Shown: positions 1 through 9,820, numbered from the stretch's first letter. The stretch: 64,000 bases of DNA from Corynebacterium accolens (GCF_023520795.1 NZ_CP046605.1:1409438-1473437); one strand, 5' to 3'. The notes: a model not told the origin generated them from the letters alone. Program-made: numbers and translations.

Positions 1-1203
1 GACGCGGCGGGCAACGATGGTGCCAAACTCCGCGATGGACGTGCACGGTGCGGTCCCGCATTGGGCGGCGTAGCGTGCGAGCGCGTCAAAGGTTTCGTAC
101 AAATCTTGGCGCACCAATAGCTCGTCCTCATTAAAAGGGCCGCTTTCCGGCGGGCGCAGGATCGAACGCTTTGGGTCATGGACAATCTCCGCGTCACCGC
201 TAGCAAGGGCAACCAGTCCCTCAATTCCGCCAGCGTGCATCGTGGTCACGCTCGACAAGGCCCAGCCGATGAGGGAAGCGACGATAAGCCCGTGCAGTTC
301 GTCTTCGTCGGCAAAGCGCGGCCACACCTCAGATACCTCGCGCGACCATGCGGCGAGGAATATATCTGCTTCCTTATCCGTAATTGGCTTAGAAAACAGG
401 AACTGCGGGAAGCCCGCGATAACGCACGCGACGTCAAAGCCCACGTTCCTAAAACCGGCCCATTCATAGTCCAAGAAGTGCAGGCGCTTGGAGACGATGA
501 TGTTATCCGGCGATAAATCGAAGGGAGTAAAGGCCCTATCCTTGCCGGAGGCGAGGGATTCAGCGGCTTGATCGGCTAAACTGCGGAAGCTTTCGGGGGC
601 TTCAAGCCCCGCCTCATCAAGCAGGCTCAGCCCGATGCCGATGGAGCGATACAGGGACTGATCGCGCACAGATTGGTGATCGGCGTATTCCGGGTTATGC
701 CGCAAGGTGCGGTTGAGCAGGGTCTCGAAATCCTGCTCATGATCCGCGGTGCCTACGTGGATATGCCCCAATGCCGTGCCCAAGGAGCGCAGGATCCGAA
801 TGCGATCCTCATCGCCGGATTCTAAGAGCACATCCGCAAGGGTCTCGGCCTCCCCCAAATCCGTCAGGACGATGATGCGCCGGTCTAAATCGTGGGCGAG
901 CAGCACGGGTCCAGGGCGCACGTCTTCTGCTAAGGCGGTGGTGAATTGATAGGCCACGACCTCGCGCAGCATTGCTGCGTCATCCACGCCGTAGCCGGTA
1001 ACCGGATTGTATTTGATGACCACAGAGCGATGCGGCAAAAAGGCGCTAGGGGCAACCTTCGCGCGCAGGACTAAGGCATTGCCGGATCCGCCTAAATCCT
1101 CAATGTCTGACATTTCCGGCGTGCCACCAAAGCGGCGCGACAACATTTCCGATGCGGCACCAATGACCTCATCGGCCGAAAGCACTGTCTGTGTATCAAC
1201 CAT
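1..1203 (-). CDS. APH-like phosphotransferase, C-terminus cut by window edge
   Basis: An open frame of 401 codons runs from ATG at 1203 to the left edge without a stop, so the C-terminus is missing. It resembles the aminoglycoside/choline kinase-like (APH) fold: D229 and N234 in FDLSPDNII match the Brenner-type catalytic loop, and D245 in FLDYEWAG matches the metal-binding Asp. The usual His before the catalytic Asp is replaced (PFD instead of HxD), which suggests a divergent small-molecule kinase rather than a drug-resistance enzyme. It is read in the same direction as aspS downstream of it on the minus strand, with about 125 bp between them. The substrate cannot be told from sequence. Confidence 0.75.
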   Translation of the reverse strand, partial: MVDTQTVLSADEVIGAASEMLSRRFGGTPEMSDIEDLGGSGNALVLRAKVAPSAFLPHRSVVIKYNPVTGYGVDDAAMLREVVAYQFTTALAEDVRPGPVLLAHDLDRRIIVLTDLGEAETLADVLLESGDEDRIRILRSLGTALGHIHVGTADHEQDFETLLNRTLRHNPEYADHQSVRDQSLYRSIGIGLSLLDEAGLEAPESFRSLADQAAESLASGKDRAFTPFDLSPDNIIVSKRLHFLDYEWAGFRNVGFDVACVIAGFPQFLFSKPITDKEADIFLAAWSREVSEVWPRFADEDELHGLIVASLIGWALSSVTTMHAGGIEGLVALASGDAEIVHDPKRSILRPPESGPFNEDELLVRQDLYETFDALARYAAQCGTAPCTSIAEFGTIVARRV

Positions 1204-1328
1204 AGTTCTATCCAGTATGCCCGCCAACACAAAGCGGGGGCTACACCCTCGCCGCACAAGTGTCCGCTGCGGCGAGGGCGCGCGCCCCGCTTAACCTAAA
1301 AATGGTGTCGTGATAGCGAGCCTAAGAG

Positions 1329-3155
1329 CTAGTTCTCCTGCTCTGATTTCGCGGCCTTAGCCTCTTCGCCGTTCCTTTTCTTCTCCGGCTTGAAGTCCAC
1401 GCCGGTCTCCTTGCGCTGTGCGGCGGGGATGGGCGCGGGGGCATCGGTAAGCGGATCCACGCCGCCACCGGACTTCGGGAAGGCAATGACGTCGCGGATG
1501 GAGTCAAAGCCGCCCAAGAGGGACACGATGCGGTCCCAGCCAAAGGCGATGCCGCCGTGTGGCGGTGCGCCGTAGGAGAAGGCGTCGAGCAAGAAGCCGA
1601 ACTTCTCTTGTGCTTCCTCATCGCCGATGCCCATGACCTCAAAGACGCGCTTTTGCACATCTTCTTGGTGAATACGGATGGAACCGCCGCCGATCTCGTT
1701 GCCGTTGCAAACGATGTCGTAGGCATAGGCCGTGGCCTCGCCCGGGTTCTCGTCGAAGGAATCGATCCACTCCGGCTTCGGCGAGGTAAAGGCGTGGTGC
1801 ACCGCGGTCCACTTGGAGTGGCCCAAGGCCACGTCGCCGGACGCGGTGGCATCGGCAGAAGGCTCGAAGAGCGGGGCGTCAACGACCCAGGTAAAGGCCC
1901 AGTCGCCTTCCTTGATGAGGTCGAGCTTCTTGGCAATTTCGCCGCGGGCCGCACCCAGCAGCGCGCGGGAAGACTTAGTATCGCCGGCGGCAAAGAAGAT
2001 GGCGTCACCGGGCTTTGCGCCAACGTGCTCGGCGATGCCCTCGCGCTCCGCGTCGGTGATGTTCTTGGCCACAGGCCCGCCCAGGGTGCCGTCTTCTGCG
2101 ACGGTGATGTAGGCAAGGCCCTTGGCGCCGCGCTGCTTGGCCCAGTCCTGCCATGCATCGAACTGGCGGCGCGGCTGCGAAGCACCGCCGTCCATGACTA
2201 CGGCACCGACGTATTCGTTCTGGAAGACCCGGAAGGTGGTGTCCTTGAAGAACTCCGTGCACTCGACAATCTTGATGTCAAAGCGCAGGTCCGGCTTATC
2301 GGAGCCGTAGTACTTCATGGCATCGGCATAGGTCATGCGCGGGATTGGGGTCTGAATGTCGTAGCCGATGAGCTTCCACAGCTCCTTGACAATCTCTTCA
2401 CCAAGCGCAATGACATCGTCTTGATCCACGAAGGACATCTCCACGTCCAACTGGGTAAATTCCGGCTGGCGGTCGGCGCGGAAGTCCTCATCGCGGTAGC
2501 AGCGCGCGATCTGGTAGTAGCGCTCCATGCCGGCCACCATCAGCAGCTGCTTGAATAGCTGCGGCGACTGCGGCAGCGCGTACCAAGAACCCGGCTTCAG
2601 GCGGGCAGGGACCAAAAAGTCGCGCGCGCCCTCTGGGGTGGAACGGGTCAAGGTAGGGGTTTCGATTTCGGCGAAATCGTGCTTATCCAGCACGTTACGG
2701 GCCGCGCGGTTGGCAGCAGAGCGCAGACGCAGTGCCTTTGCCTGGCGCTCGCGGCGCAGATCCAAGTAGCGGTACTTCAGGCGGGTCTCCTCGCCTACCT
2801 CGCCAGAGGAGGAAGGATCATCTACCTGGAAGGGCAGCGCTGCGGATTTGTTGAGCACCTCCAGGTCGGTGACGTTGACCTCGATGTCTCCGGAAGGCAG
2901 GTTCGGGTTTTCGGATCCTTCTGGGCGCGGTTCCACTACGCCGGTTACCTTGACGCAGTATTCCGAACGCAGGTCATGGGCGCGCTCTGCCACATCGGAT
3001 TCGCGGAAGACTACCTGGGCAATGCCGGAACGATCGCGCAGGTCGATGAAGATCACGCCGCCGTGGTCACGGCGACGAGAAACCCAACCGGTTAGGGTTA
3101 CTGTCTCTTCTGCCAGTTCTTTGCGGAGCTCACCGGCCAAATGGGTACGCAGCAC
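1329..3155 (-). CDS. aspS: Aspartyl-tRNA synthetase
   Basis: Class II aminoacyl-tRNA synthetase of 608 residues, bacterial type. The N-terminal OB-fold anticodon domain ([30 protein letters not shown]) is followed by the catalytic core with motif 2 ([19 protein letters not shown]) and motif 3 ([10 protein letters not shown]), with the GAD insertion between. The start is GTG at 3155; an AAGGG lies upstream. A charged tail of about 30 residues ([20 protein letters not shown]) follows the normal end. Actinobacteria usually lack AsnRS and use a non-discriminating AspRS with GatCAB; that is family knowledge and is not shown here. The gene charges tRNA-Asp in the cytoplasm. Confidence 0.97.
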   Translation of the reverse strand: MLRTHLAGELRKELAEETVTLTGWVSRRRDHGGVIFIDLRDRSGIAQVVFRESDVAERAHDLRSEYCVKVTGVVEPRPEGSENPNLPSGDIEVNVTDLEVLNKSAALPFQVDDPSSSGEVGEETRLKYRYLDLRRERQAKALRLRSAANRAARNVLDKHDFAEIETPTLTRSTPEGARDFLVPARLKPGSWYALPQSPQLFKQLLMVAGMERYYQIARCYRDEDFRADRQPEFTQLDVEMSFVDQDDVIALGEEIVKELWKLIGYDIQTPIPRMTYADAMKYYGSDKPDLRFDIKIVECTEFFKDTTFRVFQNEYVGAVVMDGGASQPRRQFDAWQDWAKQRGAKGLAYITVAEDGTLGGPVAKNITDAEREGIAEHVGAKPGDAIFFAAGDTKSSRALLGAARGEIAKKLDLIKEGDWAFTWVVDAPLFEPSADATASGDVALGHSKWTAVHHAFTSPKPEWIDSFDENPGEATAYAYDIVCNGNEIGGGSIRIHQEDVQKRVFEVMGIGDEEAQEKFGFLLDAFSYGAPPHGGIAFGWDRIVSLLGGFDSIRDVIAFPKSGGGVDPLTDAPAPIPAAQRKETGVDFKPEKKRNGEEAKAAKSEQEN

Positions 3156-3395
3156 TATAATTCAATCCCTTCTGAAATGGTGTTACTTGCGGGTCCAGCC
3201 ACGCGTAAACAGCGCGCGCCCAACCAAGCACAAGACTAGGAACTTGGCCAATTCTACATCCCACCGCCACTTTCGCCCCTATTAAGCCCACTTAAGCCAC
3301 CGCGCAGGCACGCGGCCCCGGCACCGCTAACCCTGCCGGAAATAAATGGGCTGCTGCGCACTGCCGCGGCCGACAAGGTGTGGCACTATCTAGAC

Positions 3396-4277
3396 ATGAC
3401 CTTTAAATCTGGTGCCGATTTCGATGGCCAGCGCGCAACCTCCGGCGGTGGCGGCGGCCTCGCTTTAGGCGGCGGCATCGGCTCCGTCGTGCTCGTCGGG
3501 CTCTACCTCTTATTAGGAGGAAACCCCTCCGATATTGGTGCCCTGTTGGGCAATGAACAGTCCCAATCCGGCACCCACACCGGTGCCGATGATTCCGCCT
3601 TCGATCACTGCCAAACGGCAGAAGACGGCAATAAATACGATGACTGCCGGGTCATGTTTACCGCCATGAGCGTGGATAATGTCTGGACCGCCGAGCTACC
3701 CGAGCAAGCCGGCATCGAATACACCAACCCTGGCCGGGTGATTTTTAATAGCTCCACCAATTCCGGCTGCGGCACTGCGTCTTCAGCCACGGGGCCGTTT
3801 TATTGCCCCGCCGACCAATCGGCGTATTTTGACACCACGTTTTTCAATTCGCTGAGCAACTACGGCGCGCACAATGCCCCGTTCGCGCAGATGTACATCG
3901 TTGCCCACGAGTTTGGTCACCACATTCAGCAGCTCGAGGGCACGCTGCAGCTATCTGACTATAACGACCCCGGCGCGGATTCCAATGCGGTAAAGATCGA
4001 GCTCCAGGCAGATTGCTACGCCGGTATTTGGGCTTCCCACGCGGATAAGGGCGAGGATGCTCTGCTGGAGCCGATTTCCCAACAGCAGGTGGCTGACGCA
4101 GTCACCGCGGCGCAGGCTGTGGGTGACGATAATATTCAGCGCCGTTCCACTGGGCAGGTCCAACCCGATGCGTGGACGCACGGTTCTTCCGAGCAACGCC
4201 AGCGAGCTTTCCTTGCTGGTTATAATTCCGGCCGGATGGCTGAGTGCGACACCTTGGGGCGCGGGGTCTACAGCTAA
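3396..4277 (+). CDS. Neutral zinc metallopeptidase, YpfJ/KPN_02809 family
   Basis: Membrane-anchored predicted zinc peptidase of the neutral-zinc-metallopeptidase family (PF04228 type). Residues 1-20 are glycine-rich and cytoplasmic, about 20-42 form one membrane helix, and the rest should lie outside. The zinc motif HEFGH is at residues 171-175, with a downstream ELQADCYAG segment typical of the family. I chose ATG 3396; an in-frame GTG at 3378 would add six residues. A -10-like TATCTA (3387-3392) sits too close for a normal leader and fits neither start well. Its substrate is unknown. It stands alone between divergent aspS and the next promoter. Confidence 0.85.
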   Translation: MTFKSGADFDGQRATSGGGGGLALGGGIGSVVLVGLYLLLGGNPSDIGALLGNEQSQSGTHTGADDSAFDHCQTAEDGNKYDDCRVMFTAMSVDNVWTAELPEQAGIEYTNPGRVIFNSSTNSGCGTASSATGPFYCPADQSAYFDTTFFNSLSNYGAHNAPFAQMYIVAHEFGHHIQQLEGTLQLSDYNDPGADSNAVKIELQADCYAGIWASHADKGEDALLEPISQQQVADAVTAAQAVGDDNIQRRSTGQVQPDAWTHGSSEQRQRAFLAGYNSGRMAECDTLGRGVYS

Positions 4278-4324
4278 CTCCCGGCCCCCTCTTTACCCCG
4301 CTGGAGATAATCTCCCTGCCCGTA

Positions 4325-4346
4325 TTGTTGACATGTCACGTACAAT
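4325..4346 (+). promoter_or_regulatory. RosR-like operator overlapping a -10 element
   Basis: Positions 4325-4342 read TTGTTGACATGTCACGTA. The core TGACATGTCA is a perfect 10-bp palindrome. The -10-like TACAAT (4341-4346) overlaps its right end, so a bound protein would block transcription. It matches 16 of 18 positions of the C. glutamicum RosR motif as I recall it (TTGTTGAYRYRTCAACWA). RosR is a peroxide-sensitive MarR-type repressor whose targets include monooxygenase and FMN-reductase genes, exactly what follows here. No convincing -35 is visible. Confidence 0.6.
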
Positions 4347-4382
4347 GATTACAGGTACGCAGCAAGAGTAGAAAGGGACACC

Positions 4383-5495
4383 ATGCAATTTGGCATTTTC
4401 ACGGTCGGAGATGTGACCACCGATCCAACGACGGGCGAAAGCCCATCAGAGGCGGAGCGAATCCGCAATATTACGGAAATCGCGCTCAAGGCAGAAGAAG
4501 TGGGCCTCGATGTCTTCGCCACAGGCGAGCACCACAACCCGCCCTTCGTTCCGTCCTCCCCGACGACCCACCTAGCCTATATCGCAGCGCAGACCGAGCG
4601 CTTGCAGCTTTCTACCTCCACGACGCTGATTACCACCAATGACCCGGTAAAGATCGCGGAAGATTACGCCTTCTTACAGCACCTCTCCGGCGGCCGTGTG
4701 GATCTGATGATGGGGCGCGGCAATACCGGCCCCGTCTACCCGTGGTTTGGCAAAGATATCCGCCAAGGCATCCCGTTGGCCGTGGAAAATTACCACTTGC
4801 TGCGCCGCCTGTGGCGGGAAAACAGCGTCAACTGGGAGGGCAAATTCCGCACCCCGTTGCAGGCGTTTACCTCTACCCCGGCGCCCCTCGATGGCATCCC
4901 GCCGTTTGTATGGCACGGCTCCATTCGTTCTACCCAGATTGCAGAACAAGCGGCCTATTACGGCGACGGGTTCTTTCACAATAATATCTTCTGGAATCAA
5001 GAACACACGGCCAAGATGGTCAACATGTACCGGCGTCGCTTTGCTTCCTATGGCCACGGCCAAGCAGACCAAGCCATCGTGGGGCTCGGCGGCCAGGTAT
5101 TCATCGGCGATACTGAAGAGGAGGCCAAGAGGTTCTTCCGCCCGTACTTCGATAACGCCCCCGTGTACGGGCACGGGCCTAGCCTGGAGGAATTTACTGA
5201 CTACACCCCGCTGACCGTGGGTACCGCAGAGCAGGTTATTGAGCGCACCCTGAAATTTGCGGACTACGTGGGCGATTACCAACGCCAGCTCTTCCTCATC
5301 GATCACGCCGGGCTGCCACAAGAAGTGGTGCTCAAGCAGATAGAAATTCTTGGCACACAAGTAGTACCGGAGCTTCGTCGGCGCTTTGAGCAGCGACGAC
5401 CAGAGCATGTACCCTCGGACCCACCAACGCATGCCACGCTCAAGCAGCACCCAGATTCCCCGCACTTTCGCGTAAGCCCTGGAAAGGAGGACTAA
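4383..5495 (+). CDS. LLM-class flavin-dependent oxidoreductase (CE1758 type)
   Basis: A 370-residue luciferase-like monooxygenase. The N-terminus MQFGIFTVGDV and the segment GLDVFATGEHH are hallmarks of the bacterial luciferase TIM-barrel, and GGRVDLMMGRG corresponds to the flavin-phosphate region. It should oxidise an unknown substrate with reduced FMN and O2. ATG 4383 is preceded by an AAAGGGA ribosome site. Only three bases separate it from the FMN reductase gene, so the two form a two-component monooxygenase pair. The promoter carries a RosR-like site, which suggests induction by oxidants. The C-terminal 40 residues (RRRPEHVPSD onward) are polar and probably disordered. Confidence 0.9.
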   Translation: MQFGIFTVGDVTTDPTTGESPSEAERIRNITEIALKAEEVGLDVFATGEHHNPPFVPSSPTTHLAYIAAQTERLQLSTSTTLITTNDPVKIAEDYAFLQHLSGGRVDLMMGRGNTGPVYPWFGKDIRQGIPLAVENYHLLRRLWRENSVNWEGKFRTPLQAFTSTPAPLDGIPPFVWHGSIRSTQIAEQAAYYGDGFFHNNIFWNQEHTAKMVNMYRRRFASYGHGQADQAIVGLGGQVFIGDTEEEAKRFFRPYFDNAPVYGHGPSLEEFTDYTPLTVGTAEQVIERTLKFADYVGDYQRQLFLIDHAGLPQEVVLKQIEILGTQVVPELRRRFEQRRPEHVPSDPPTHATLKQHPDSPHFRVSPGKED

Positions 5496-5498
5496 GCA

Positions 5499-6167
5499 AT
5501 GCGCTCTTTAGTTGTCCTCACGGCCGGGCTCTCGGAGCCATCATCTACCCGGCAATTGGCTGAGACCATTGCAGAAGCCACCGAGGCGAAGATTTCCGCG
5601 CGCGGTGAAGGCGTAAACACCCACATTATTGAGGTGCGCACCCTTGCTTCTGAATTGGCCACAGCCATGACCAATTGGGCGGCTCCAACGCCCCAACTGG
5701 ATGAAGCAAAAGAGCTGCTGTCTACGGCCGATGGCTTTATTGCCGTCACCCCTGCCTTCCAAGGCAGCTACTCCGGGCTGTTCAAGATGTTTTTTGATGT
5801 TCTGGATGCCCACGCCTTGGAGGAGCTGCCCACCATCGTGGCAGCTACGGGCGGTTCCCCGCGCCACGCGCTCATCTTGGACTATGCGCTGCGCCCCCTG
5901 TTGAATTACCTGCACGCCCACGTCGTTCCGACCGGCATATTCCAGGCAACCGAGGATCTGGGCACCGCCGAGGGCGCGCGCATTCGCAGCCGTATCGAGC
6001 GCGCCGCAACGCAGCTTGCGGATCAGATGATTCGCCCCACGGATCGGGTCGCCGGGCTTGCCGATGCCCCCAAACCCAGTCCCCATTCCCGCCCTACCGG
6101 AATCGGAGTGGACGAAGAGTTTCTGCCTTTCGAGGAAATTTTGTCCCAATACGACGGAAAGCGCTAG
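5499..6167 (+). CDS. NAD(P)H-dependent FMN reductase (CE1759 type)
   Basis: A 222-residue flavodoxin-like reductase, predicted to supply reduced FMN to the monooxygenase encoded immediately upstream. The N-terminus (LVVLTAGLSEPSSTRQLAE) is the phosphate-binding loop of the NADPH-dependent FMN reductase fold. The middle segment TPAFQGSYSGLFKMFFDVLD matches the conserved G-S-Y/I-x-G-x-x-K stretch next to the flavin ring. The start ATG 5499 follows a strong GGAAAGGAGG. The gene is co-transcribed with the luciferase-like oxidoreductase. The last 40 residues beyond the fold are proline-rich and may be a flexible tail. Confidence 0.9.
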   Translation: MRSLVVLTAGLSEPSSTRQLAETIAEATEAKISARGEGVNTHIIEVRTLASELATAMTNWAAPTPQLDEAKELLSTADGFIAVTPAFQGSYSGLFKMFFDVLDAHALEELPTIVAATGGSPRHALILDYALRPLLNYLHAHVVPTGIFQATEDLGTAEGARIRSRIERAATQLADQMIRPTDRVAGLADAPKPSPHSRPTGIGVDEEFLPFEEILSQYDGKR

Positions 6168-6187
6168 CGCCGCAATACCTATCGCAT

Positions 6188-6238
6188 ATTCTAAAATTGA
6201 TACATGTCACATATTTCTCTACGCTTGAATTTTAGAAT
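6188..6238. promoter_or_regulatory. 11-bp perfect inverted repeat enclosing an operator-like site, upstream of sdaA
   Basis: ATTCTAAAATT at 6188-6198 is repeated exactly in inverted orientation at 6228-6238, with a 29-nt loop. Inside the loop, TTGATACATGTCACATA (6197-6213) resembles the operator at 4325. No U-tract follows the right arm directly, so it is not a clean intrinsic terminator. It lies about 100 bp before sdaA and 20 bp after the FMN reductase stop. Confidence 0.45.
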
Positions 6239-6335
6239 CTTCGACCCGAATCCCCGCGCCAGAGAAAATTTCTTTTTCATGCTCTTGGACCGATAACTCT
6301 CTTGCTACGAAGAAAGGTTTCTTAAGGCTTTCACC

Positions 6336-7745
6336 ATGACTATTAGCGTTACTGACATTTTCGCCATCGGCATTGGTCCATCCTCCTCTCACACGGTTGG
6401 GCCGATGCGCGCCGCGAAGCAATTTCTAGAATCCCTCGATACCCATCCCGCCCGCGTCTCGGCGGAACTGCGCGGTTCGCTGTCCGCCACCGGACGCGGC
6501 CACGCCTCCGACCGCGCCGTCATCCTTGGACTCGCCGGCTGGGAGCCGCTGACCGTTCCCATCGATGCCGAGCCGCAAGCCGGCGGCACAATCCCCAGCG
6601 AAGGCACCATCTCTGGCCCGTCTGGCACCGTCGACTACGAAATCACCTTTGATAACGAGCCACTACCCCAGCACCCCAACGGCATGATCTTCAAGGCCTG
6701 GGATGCTGATGGCAACATCCTTGCTGAAGACGAACAGTACTTCTCTGTCGGCGGTGGCTTCATCCTCTCCCGCAAAGAGCTCGACGCAGAGATGGCCGAT
6801 AGCCACGAAGTACCCGCCGGCGTTGCCGCAGCAACCGTAGAAGATACCGTGCCCTATGAATTCACCACCGGCGAAGAACTGCTCAACCTGTGCGAGGCCA
6901 ACGACAAGGACATTTGGGAAATCGTCCTTGCCAATGAGGAAGTGCTCCACAAAGAGGACGGCGGCGCGGATTATGTCCTGCGCCACTTGGATCTTGTATG
7001 GGATATCATGCGCGAATGCGTGACCGATGGCATTTCCACCAAGGGCCTGCTACCCGGTGGCCTCCGCGTGCCGCGGCGCGCCCCCAAGATGTATGCGCAG
7101 CTGCTCGAGCAGAAAAATGACCCACACTCTGGCTTTTCCGCCATGGAATGGGTCAACCTCTTCGCCTTAGCGGTCAACGAGCAAAACGCTGCGGGCGGCC
7201 GCGTTATTACCGCGCCCACCAACGGCGCCTGCGGCATCATTCCCGCAGTGCTGCACTATGCGCGCGACTTCCACGGTGGCTTCTGCCGCGAATCCGCACG
7301 CCGTTACCTGCTCACCGCCGGCGCCATCGGCATGATCATCAAACAGAACGCCTCCATTTCCGGCGCCGAGGTGGGCTGCCAGGGCGAAGTCGGCTCTGCC
7401 TCGTCCATGTCCGCTGCCGGGATGGCGGCACTCCTCGGCGCTACCCCAGCACAGGTGGAAAATGCGGCCGAAATCGCCCTTGAGCACAACCTCGGCCTTA
7501 CCTGCGATCCGGTCGGCGGCCTCGTGCAAATCCCGTGTATTGAGCGCAATGCCATTGGCGCGGTGAAATCCATTAACGCCGCCCGCATGGCGATGATGGG
7601 TGAAGGCACCCACCACGTCACCCTCGATAACGCCGTGCAAACCATGGCGGATACGGGCCGCGATATGCACTCCAAGTACAAGGAGACCTCCCTCGGCGGC
7701 TTGGCCAAGACGATGGGCTTTAGCGTTTCCCAGGTCGAGTGCTAA
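6336..7745 (+). CDS. sdaA: L-serine ammonia-lyase, single-chain iron-sulfur type
   Basis: A 469-residue L-serine dehydratase that converts L-serine to pyruvate and ammonia. The beta domain begins at the N-terminus (GIGPSSSHTVGPMRAA) and the alpha domain follows, giving the fused single-chain form. Cysteines in NGACGIIPA, GCQGEVGSASS, GLTCDPVGG and QIPCIERNA are those expected for the oxygen-labile 4Fe-4S cluster. The start ATG 6336 has only a distant GAAAGG; the gene has its own upstream region with an inverted repeat and ends in a strong bidirectional terminator. Confidence 0.95.
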   Translation: MTISVTDIFAIGIGPSSSHTVGPMRAAKQFLESLDTHPARVSAELRGSLSATGRGHASDRAVILGLAGWEPLTVPIDAEPQAGGTIPSEGTISGPSGTVDYEITFDNEPLPQHPNGMIFKAWDADGNILAEDEQYFSVGGGFILSRKELDAEMADSHEVPAGVAAATVEDTVPYEFTTGEELLNLCEANDKDIWEIVLANEEVLHKEDGGADYVLRHLDLVWDIMRECVTDGISTKGLLPGGLRVPRRAPKMYAQLLEQKNDPHSGFSAMEWVNLFALAVNEQNAAGGRVITAPTNGACGIIPAVLHYARDFHGGFCRESARRYLLTAGAIGMIIKQNASISGAEVGCQGEVGSASSMSAAGMAALLGATPAQVENAAEIALEHNLGLTCDPVGGLVQIPCIERNAIGAVKSINAARMAMMGEGTHHVTLDNAVQTMADTGRDMHSKYKETSLGGLAKTMGFSVSQVEC

Positions 7746-7764
7746 ACAGTTAAAAGCACACAAA

Positions 7765-7793
7765 GGGGGCACCGATATTACTTCGGTGCCCCC
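7765..7793. terminator. Bidirectional terminator between sdaA and hisS
   Basis: GGGGGCACCGA (7765-7775) pairs with TCGGTGCCCCC (7783-7793) across a 7-nt loop, flanked by pyrimidine-rich sequence on the plus side and purine-rich sequence on the other. It serves the convergent genes sdaA and hisS. Confidence 0.85.
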
Positions 7794-7814
7794 TCCCTTT
7801 CTTTGAGCCTGTGC

Positions 7815-9104
7815 CTAGCCTTCTAGATCCCGTCCTAGAACGGCAACCAGCTGTGATAGCTCAATATCGCGCTGCTCGTGGGCGGCCAAGTCCTTCACGG
7901 CAACGGTGCCGTTTTCTAGTTCTTGATCTCCCAAGACCAAAGCAAAGCGCGCACCCGCGCGGTCAGCGCCCTTCATTGCGCCCTTAAGGCCGCGATCACC
8001 AAAGGACATATCCGCAGCGATTCCCGCCTTGCGCAGGTCGTTGATGATGCCGGTCATGCGGCGCTTGGCCGCAGTACCTAAGGCAATGCCGTAGACATCC
8101 ACGCGGGAATCACTGCCTTCTAAGGTGATGCCCTCCGCCTCGAGGGCGAGGATGGCGCGGTCAACGCCTAAGCCATAGCCGATGCCCGAAAGATCCTGTC
8201 CGCCCAGCTGCGCCATCAACCCGTCGTAGCGGCCACCGCCGCCAATGCCGGATTGGGCACCCAGGCCATCGTGGACGAATTCAAAGCAGGTCTTGGTGTA
8301 GTAGTCCAAGCCGCGCACCATGCGCGGGTTAATTTCGTAGGCAACGCCCATATCATCCAGCATGCCCGTCACGGTCTCAAAGTGCTCGCGGCACTCGGCG
8401 TTGAGGTAGTCGAGCATCAAGGGGGCATCGGCAAGCTGCTCCTGCATCTCCGGGCGCTTATCATCCAAGACGCGCAAAGGATTGATCTCCGCGCGGCGGC
8501 GGGTCTCCTCATCCAAGTCCAGCTTAAACAAGAATTCCTGCAGCTTTTCGCGGTAGGCGGGCCGGCAATTGCGGTCGCCCAAGCTGGTCAATTCCAGGCG
8601 GAACCCGGAAAGCCCCAGAGCTCTGTAGGAGCGATCCGCCAAGGCGATGACCTCCGCATCCAGTGCTGGATCGTCGACGCCGATGGCCTCCACGCCAACC
8701 TGCTGAAGCTGACGGTAGCGGCCTGCCTGCGGGCGCTCATAGCGGAAGAACGGGCCGCTGTAGTTCAGCTTTACCGGCAGCTGACCGCGATCCAAATTGT
8801 GTTGAATGACCGAGCGCATCACGCCCGCAGTTCCCTCCGGGCGCAGGGTCACGGAGCGCTCACCGCGATCCGCGAAAGTGTACATCTCCTTGGAGACCAC
8901 GTCGGTAGATTCGCCCACCCCGCGGGCAAAGAGCGCGGTATCTTCAAAAATGGGCAATTCAATGTGCTGAAAACCGGAAAGATGCGCCTGTTCCACCATG
9001 GTCTGGCGGACCTTATAAAAAGTCGCAGACTCTGGTGGGTAATAATCTGGCACACCCTTCGGTGCGGACAGTGCCTGGAACCGCTTCTCTTCACTCATGG
9101 TCAC
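7815..9104 (-). CDS. hisS: Histidyl-tRNA synthetase
   Basis: Class II synthetase of 429 residues that charges tRNA-His. Motif 2 is visible in [10 protein letters not shown] and [17 protein letters not shown]. The histidine-specific segments [11 protein letters not shown] and [14 protein letters not shown] follow, and the C-terminal anticodon-binding domain starts near [16 protein letters not shown] 9104 has a GGGG seven bases upstream and shares one base with the TAG stop of the upstream hydrolase; ATG 9098 is the alternative start. It is translationally coupled to the hydrolase gene, the same pairing known in C. glutamicum. Confidence 0.97.
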   Translation of the reverse strand: MTMSEEKRFQALSAPKGVPDYYPPESATFYKVRQTMVEQAHLSGFQHIELPIFEDTALFARGVGESTDVVSKEMYTFADRGERSVTLRPEGTAGVMRSVIQHNLDRGQLPVKLNYSGPFFRYERPQAGRYRQLQQVGVEAIGVDDPALDAEVIALADRSYRALGLSGFRLELTSLGDRNCRPAYREKLQEFLFKLDLDEETRRRAEINPLRVLDDKRPEMQEQLADAPLMLDYLNAECREHFETVTGMLDDMGVAYEINPRMVRGLDYYTKTCFEFVHDGLGAQSGIGGGGRYDGLMAQLGGQDLSGIGYGLGVDRAILALEAEGITLEGSDSRVDVYGIALGTAAKRRMTGIINDLRKAGIAADMSFGDRGLKGAMKGADRAGARFALVLGDQELENGTVAVKDLAAHEQRDIELSQLVAVLGRDLEG

Positions 9105-9739
9105 TAGACTACCCCATGGGATTTTCGCAGGAATGGGTTGGTCGCCCTCTCCTGACGCATGGTCGAGGTTGGGCCGTGGCCGGGAAGAATGTCCAGCTCA
9201 TCGTCCAAATCCCACACCGGGCCCGCCAATGAATCCAGCATGGCCTGCGGATTAGAATCCGGCAGATCGACCCGCCCCATTCCCCCGGCAAAAAGGACAT
9301 CACCGGTAAGGGCAAAAGTATCCGAAATGATCAATACGCACCCCGGCGAATGCCCAGGCGCGTGCTGAAGGGTAAATGTATGCCCGATTAGCTCCAGCTC
9401 TTCACCACCGTGGAGTTCGCGGAGATCGGAAATGGGCACCATGCGCGAAGCCTGGAATAGCTCCTGCGCCTGGGCGGAAACACCCTCCCCAGAATCCAAC
9501 ATGAACTTATCTGCGGGATGAATATAAACGGGGATATCGAGCTCCTGTGCCAATTCACCGGCCTCGCGGGTGTGGTCGATGTGGCCGTGTGTGAGCACAA
9601 TGGCTTCATAGTCATAGTCGTGCGATAGAACCTTCGACATGGAATCCATGCCCGGATCCACGATGAAGGCGCGCTTTCCCTCCGCCACGATATAGGTATT
9701 CGTGCGAAATGGTCCCGCGGTAAATCCTTGAATATCCAT
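9104..9739 (-). CDS. Metallo-beta-lactamase-fold hydrolase (glyoxalase II-like)
   Basis: A 211-residue metal-dependent hydrolase. The signature [12 protein letters not shown] supplies the HxHxDH metal ligands, with a further histidine in HAPGHSPGC and [12 protein letters not shown] as the bridging-Asp segment. This places it with small glyoxalase II-like thioester hydrolases, although corynebacteria use mycothiol rather than glutathione, so the substrate is open. The stop codon overlaps the hisS start by one base. A 13-bp stem terminator lies upstream, separating it from tpx. Confidence 0.9.
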   Translation of the reverse strand: MDIQGFTAGPFRTNTYIVAEGKRAFIVDPGMDSMSKVLSHDYDYEAIVLTHGHIDHTREAGELAQELDIPVYIHPADKFMLDSGEGVSAQAQELFQASRMVPISDLRELHGGEELELIGHTFTLQHAPGHSPGCVLIISDTFALTGDVLFAGGMGRVDLPDSNPQAMLDSLAGPVWDLDDELDILPGHGPTSTMRQERATNPFLRKSHGVV

Positions 9740-9820
9740 GATTTAAGTCTAACGAGGCTCGCCCCCATCGCGCCCTTGAACGCAGTGGTCTCTGGATTCA
9801 AGCCACATAACCATGCAAAA

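Noticed and set aside
1557-2558. 333-codon open frame antisense to aspS
   Set aside because: It is a by-product of GC-rich codon positions in aspS; no ribosome site or domain similarity.
4674-5465. 263-codon open frame antisense to the luciferase-like gene
   Set aside because: Shadow of the opposite-strand gene; composition typical of reverse-complement translation.
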